A DNA stretch of 44,327 nt from the NCBI GenBank assembly GCA_002482815.1, contig DLGS01000364.1, positions 1 through 44,327 on the forward strand. The letters run 5' to 3'. The notes beneath the pieces were generated by a model. That model searched no databases. It was not told the DNA's origin and saw nothing but the letters and a program-made list of their open reading frames with translations. Of the stretch, positions 41,871 to 44,327 are shown piece by piece. Numbering within the stretch: the first letter of the stretch is position 1; the number at the start of each line of letters is the position of its first letter. This stretch comes from Bacteroidetes bacterium UBA7688 (GTDB lineage Bacteria > Bacteroidota > Bacteroidia > Chitinophagales > Chitinophagaceae). The position numbers were made by a program, and so were the translations under genes.

Positions 41871-44161
41871 TGCAATCTGCCGGCCGTCACATATTTTTCT
41901 ACACTTTTCTTGCAATGTTTATCTTATTGCAGTCTTGCAGTAATACAAAGAAATTGCCTCAGGGCGAATCCTTGTACCTTGGTTCCACCGTTCGTATAAA
42001 TGATAAAGCTGCCTCAAAAAAGGAGCGTAAATTATTGCGCAAAGATTTGAACGATGCGGTAAGGCCTGTGCCCAATAAAAAGTTTCTTGGCATGAGGATC
42101 AAATTGCGTTTGTACAATTTTGCAGGAGAACCTAAGAAACCCAAAGGTTTAAAAAACTGGTTGCGCAATAAAGTTGGAGAACCTCCTGTTCTTGCAAGTA
42201 GTGTCAATATCGCTTATGACGAAAAACTGCTCAAAAATGCTTTGCAAAACCGCGGCTATTTTTTTAACACTGTTGCAGGCACAATGGAAGTAAAAAGAAA
42301 AAAGGCCAAATCATATTTCGATATCACAACCGGTTATCAGTATAAAATCCGTGAAACGAATTTCCTGGACGATTCTTCCTCTCAGGTTGCAAAAGAGATA
42401 AATTCCAGCTCCGGAGCCACTCTTCTTAAGAAAGGCGCACCGTATAATCTTGAATTGATAAAAGGGGAACGTTTGCGAATTGAAAAAAATCTGAAAGAAA
42501 AGGGGTATTATTTTTTCAAACCTGATTATCTTTTTATCGAAGCCGACACGACAGTCGGAGATCATCTGGTCGATATGCGTATGCGTATTAAAAGGGATTC
42601 TGTTCCGGAAAATGCTTATAATGTTTACCGCATTAATGATATTTATTTGTACACAAATTATCAGCTCAACCGTAATAACAGAGATACAAACAGAAGTGAT
42701 GCGGTGCTGTACGAAGGCATTCACATTGTTGATAAAAGAAAAAAATACAGGCCTTTTTTGTTCAGGGACATGTTGATATTTCAAACTGGTGATATCTATA
42801 ATCGGACGCGTCAGAATACATCTATCAGCCGGCTTCTAAATCTGAATACTTTCAAATTTGTAAAAAACAGGTTTGATCCTGTTGGAGACACCTTGCTGGA
42901 TGTGTACTATTATTTAAGTGCGTTTCCGAAAAAGTCGCTGCGGTTTGAAATTGGTGCAAATACACAAAATGACAGTCGTGCCGGTTCCGAACTGAGTATC
43001 AGCTGGCGAAACAGAAATACATTCCGGGCCGCTGAAGAATTTATGGTGAAGCTTAATGGAGGATTCGAAACACAATATACCGGTATAGCGCAACAGCCCA
43101 GCATTTACACAGTTGGCGGGCAGGTCGGGTTTTCTTTTCCTTATTTCGTTGTTCCGTTTGCGCACATTCAATCAAACAGTGTTGTTGTCCCGCGCACTAT
43201 TGTTAAGGCTAATTACAGTTACGAATCTCAGCAAGGATTGCTGCGTATCAATTCATACAAATTATCGTTCGGCTACAACTGGAAAGAAACAATCCGTAAA
43301 GAACACCAATTATATCCATTCAATATTAATTACGTAAAAACCGACACTTTTAGCAGCCTTGCAACTCAGGCTACTTATGCCAATCTCTTGTTTAATGGTT
43401 TGATTATTGGACCGACTTATGAGTTCACTTATAACACACAGGTTAGCGGTACGAGTCCCGATAATTATTATTTTGATGGTTTAGCTGACTTTTCGGCCAT
43501 CGTTATTGGCGCAATTCAGAAGGCAGATTATCAAACTAACCCACAGGAAATTCTTGGACAGACCTACGCTCAATATGCCAAGTTTCAAACTGATTTCAGG
43601 TATTATCATCGCTATCCGAACGAGAATGTGTGGGCTAACCGGATATTGATAGGTGCAGGTTTGCCTTATGGAAATTCATCTCAATTACCCAACATCAAAC
43701 AGTTTTTTAGTGGTGGAAACAGCAGTCTTCGCGGGTTCAGGTCGCGACTGGTTGGGCCGGGCACCTTTAATGAGAAACAGGAAAAAGGAACGACAAATTA
43801 TATCCAGACATTAGGAGATTTAAAGTTAGAACTCAACTCTGAGATGCGTGTGAATATTTATAAATTTTTCAAAATGGGATTCTTCGTTGATGCCGGGAAT
43901 ATTTGGTTGTACAATGATAATCCGGCTTTCCCGGGTGGCAAATTCAGCAGTAAATTCCTGCGCGAACTGGCTGCTGATGCAGGTTTGGGCTTGCGATTTG
44001 ATTTTAAAATTTTAATGCTTCGTTTAGATTTGGCTATTCCGGTAAGGAAGCCGTGGTTGCCGGAAGGCGAACGCTGGGTGTTTAAACAAATTGATTTTGG
44101 TTCACCGGAATGGCGCAGCGATAACCTGATTTTCAATCTCGCAATTGGATATCCGTTTTAA
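41870..44161 (+). CDS. tamL: TamL, lipoprotein form of TamA (Omp85 family)
   Basis: 763 residues. The signal peptide ends in the lipobox LLQSC (Cys 23), so unlike classical TamA it is a lipoprotein, the variant known as TamL in Bacteroidota. POTRA-like domains follow (about 30-300; FLGMRIKLRLYNF, LEIKGERLRIEKNLKEKGYY-type region), then an Omp85 barrel (from about 360) with the lid-lock motif LRGFRSR at about 620 and the final strand LIFNLAIGYPF, ending in Phe. The beta-barrel pairs with TamB in the periplasm. It starts in overlap with the tamB stop. Its own stop overlaps the stop of the convergent gene at 44158. Confidence 0.92.
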   Translation: MQSAGRHIFFYTFLAMFILLQSCSNTKKLPQGESLYLGSTVRINDKAASKKERKLLRKDLNDAVRPVPNKKFLGMRIKLRLYNFAGEPKKPKGLKNWLRNKVGEPPVLASSVNIAYDEKLLKNALQNRGYFFNTVAGTMEVKRKKAKSYFDITTGYQYKIRETNFLDDSSSQVAKEINSSSGATLLKKGAPYNLELIKGERLRIEKNLKEKGYYFFKPDYLFIEADTTVGDHLVDMRMRIKRDSVPENAYNVYRINDIYLYTNYQLNRNNRDTNRSDAVLYEGIHIVDKRKKYRPFLFRDMLIFQTGDIYNRTRQNTSISRLLNLNTFKFVKNRFDPVGDTLLDVYYYLSAFPKKSLRFEIGANTQNDSRAGSELSISWRNRNTFRAAEEFMVKLNGGFETQYTGIAQQPSIYTVGGQVGFSFPYFVVPFAHIQSNSVVVPRTIVKANYSYESQQGLLRINSYKLSFGYNWKETIRKEHQLYPFNINYVKTDTFSSLATQATYANLLFNGLIIGPTYEFTYNTQVSGTSPDNYYFDGLADFSAIVIGAIQKADYQTNPQEILGQTYAQYAKFQTDFRYYHRYPNENVWANRILIGAGLPYGNSSQLPNIKQFFSGGNSSLRGFRSRLVGPGTFNEKQEKGTTNYIQTLGDLKLELNSEMRVNIYKFFKMGFFVDAGNIWLYNDNPAFPGGKFSSKFLRELAADAGLGLRFDFKILMLRLDLAIPVRKPWLPEGERWVFKQIDFGSPEWRSDNLIFNLAIGYPF

Positions 44162-44327
44162 TCTTTGTGCATTAATTTTACTCTTTTCAACTCAATCAGA
44201 TTCATTGGATTACTTGAAAATCCCTGAACATTGTTTTGGGTAAAATGCATCAGCTGATCGTAAAATAATGGCACCAGAGGGGCATCCGATATGGCAATAC
44301 TATCCATTTCCCGATAAACTTTATACC
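44158..44327 (-). CDS. Partial ABC transporter substrate-binding protein (C-terminus)
   Basis: The reading frame from the right edge to the TAA at 44158-44160 gives the last 55 or so residues: ISDAPLVPLFYDQLMHFTQN, then VQGFSSNPMNLIELKRVK, ending MHKD. This is the usual C-terminus of SBP_bac_5 oligopeptide/nickel-binding proteins (DAPxVPLYYDQ ... NPMNLLxLKRV). Such proteins deliver peptides or similar solutes to an ABC importer, usually as a periplasmic lipoprotein. The remaining gene lies beyond the window. The stop overlaps that of tamL by four bases in tail-to-tail orientation. Confidence 0.8.
   Translation of the reverse strand, partial: YKVYREMDSIAISDAPLVPLFYDQLMHFTQNNVQGFSSNPMNLIELKRVKLMHKD

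Overview
The window looks like chromosomal DNA of a Bacteroidota bacterium, most likely of the Chitinophagaceae/Sphingobacteriia type. The reasons are three proteins with type IX secretion C-terminal sorting domains, a DUF3276/PUR-type protein, a DUF5686 outer-membrane protein with a CarboxypepD_reg-like domain, a TamB-TamL pair, MbnP-like and Omp85 proteins, and promoters matching the Bacteroidota -7 element TAnnTTTG. No phage, insertion sequence, integrase, CRISPR array or rRNA was seen. One tRNA (Phe, anticodon GAA) is present.

Layout. (a) 1-4.6 kb, minus strand: the 5' end of a membrane protein, then a compact AT-rich operon of zinc-ribbon protein, NUDIX hydrolase, PLD-helicase-DUF3427 protein and a small conserved hypothetical protein. 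It has the look of a defence or nucleic-acid-repair cassette. (b) 4.66-4.79 kb: a patch of imperfect GC-rich hairpin repeats. (c) 4.8-10.3 kb, minus: an outer-membrane-type protein and three T9SS cargo proteins, two of them tandem paralogues sharing an almost identical 3' end. (d) 10.4-15.05 kb, minus: a tight run of MbnP-like lipoprotein, nitronate monooxygenase-like enzyme, YkgJ-type cysteine-cluster protein, an Omp85 protein interrupted by one in-frame stop, and NAD kinase. (e) 15.1-20.1 kb: ABC-F ATPase, small lipoprotein, TPR protein (plus) and TerC-family protein (minus). (f) 20.2-31.4 kb, all minus: a sphingolipid and inositol-lipid gene cluster. (g) 31.7-44.3 kb: tRNA-Phe (minus), then plus-strand genes for DUF3276, a sugar nucleotidyltransferase, an LTA-synthase-like enzyme, a small membrane protein, a PlsC-type acyltransferase, TamB and TamL. 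The window ends in the 3' end of a minus-strand oligopeptide-binding protein.

The main result is region (f). Read in the direction of transcription it encodes serine palmitoyltransferase, a GNAT-fold bacterial ceramide synthase-like protein, a ceramide reductase-like SDR, myo-inositol-1-phosphate synthase, a PgpA-like phosphatase, GtrA, a DUF5686 outer-membrane protein, a CDP-alcohol phosphatidyltransferase fused to DUF4833, an Aur1/PAP2-like IPC synthase candidate, and a TetR regulator. Taken together this is a plausible full route from serine plus acyl-CoA to dihydroceramide, and from glucose-6-phosphate to phosphatidylinositol and inositol phosphorylceramide, in one directional array. Three genes of unassigned function (GtrA, DUF5686, DUF4833) are embedded in it and are candidates for transport or coupling roles. 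The 5' control region carries two promoter candidates and a 16-bp palindrome, and a 15-bp-stem hairpin lies between the inositol phosphate synthase and the PgpA-like gene.

Region (g) is also concerned with the envelope: an acyltransferase, a putative phosphoglycerol transferase and the TamB-TamL lipid/OM assembly pair. Functions are assigned from recognisable motifs and gene context only; no database search was possible.
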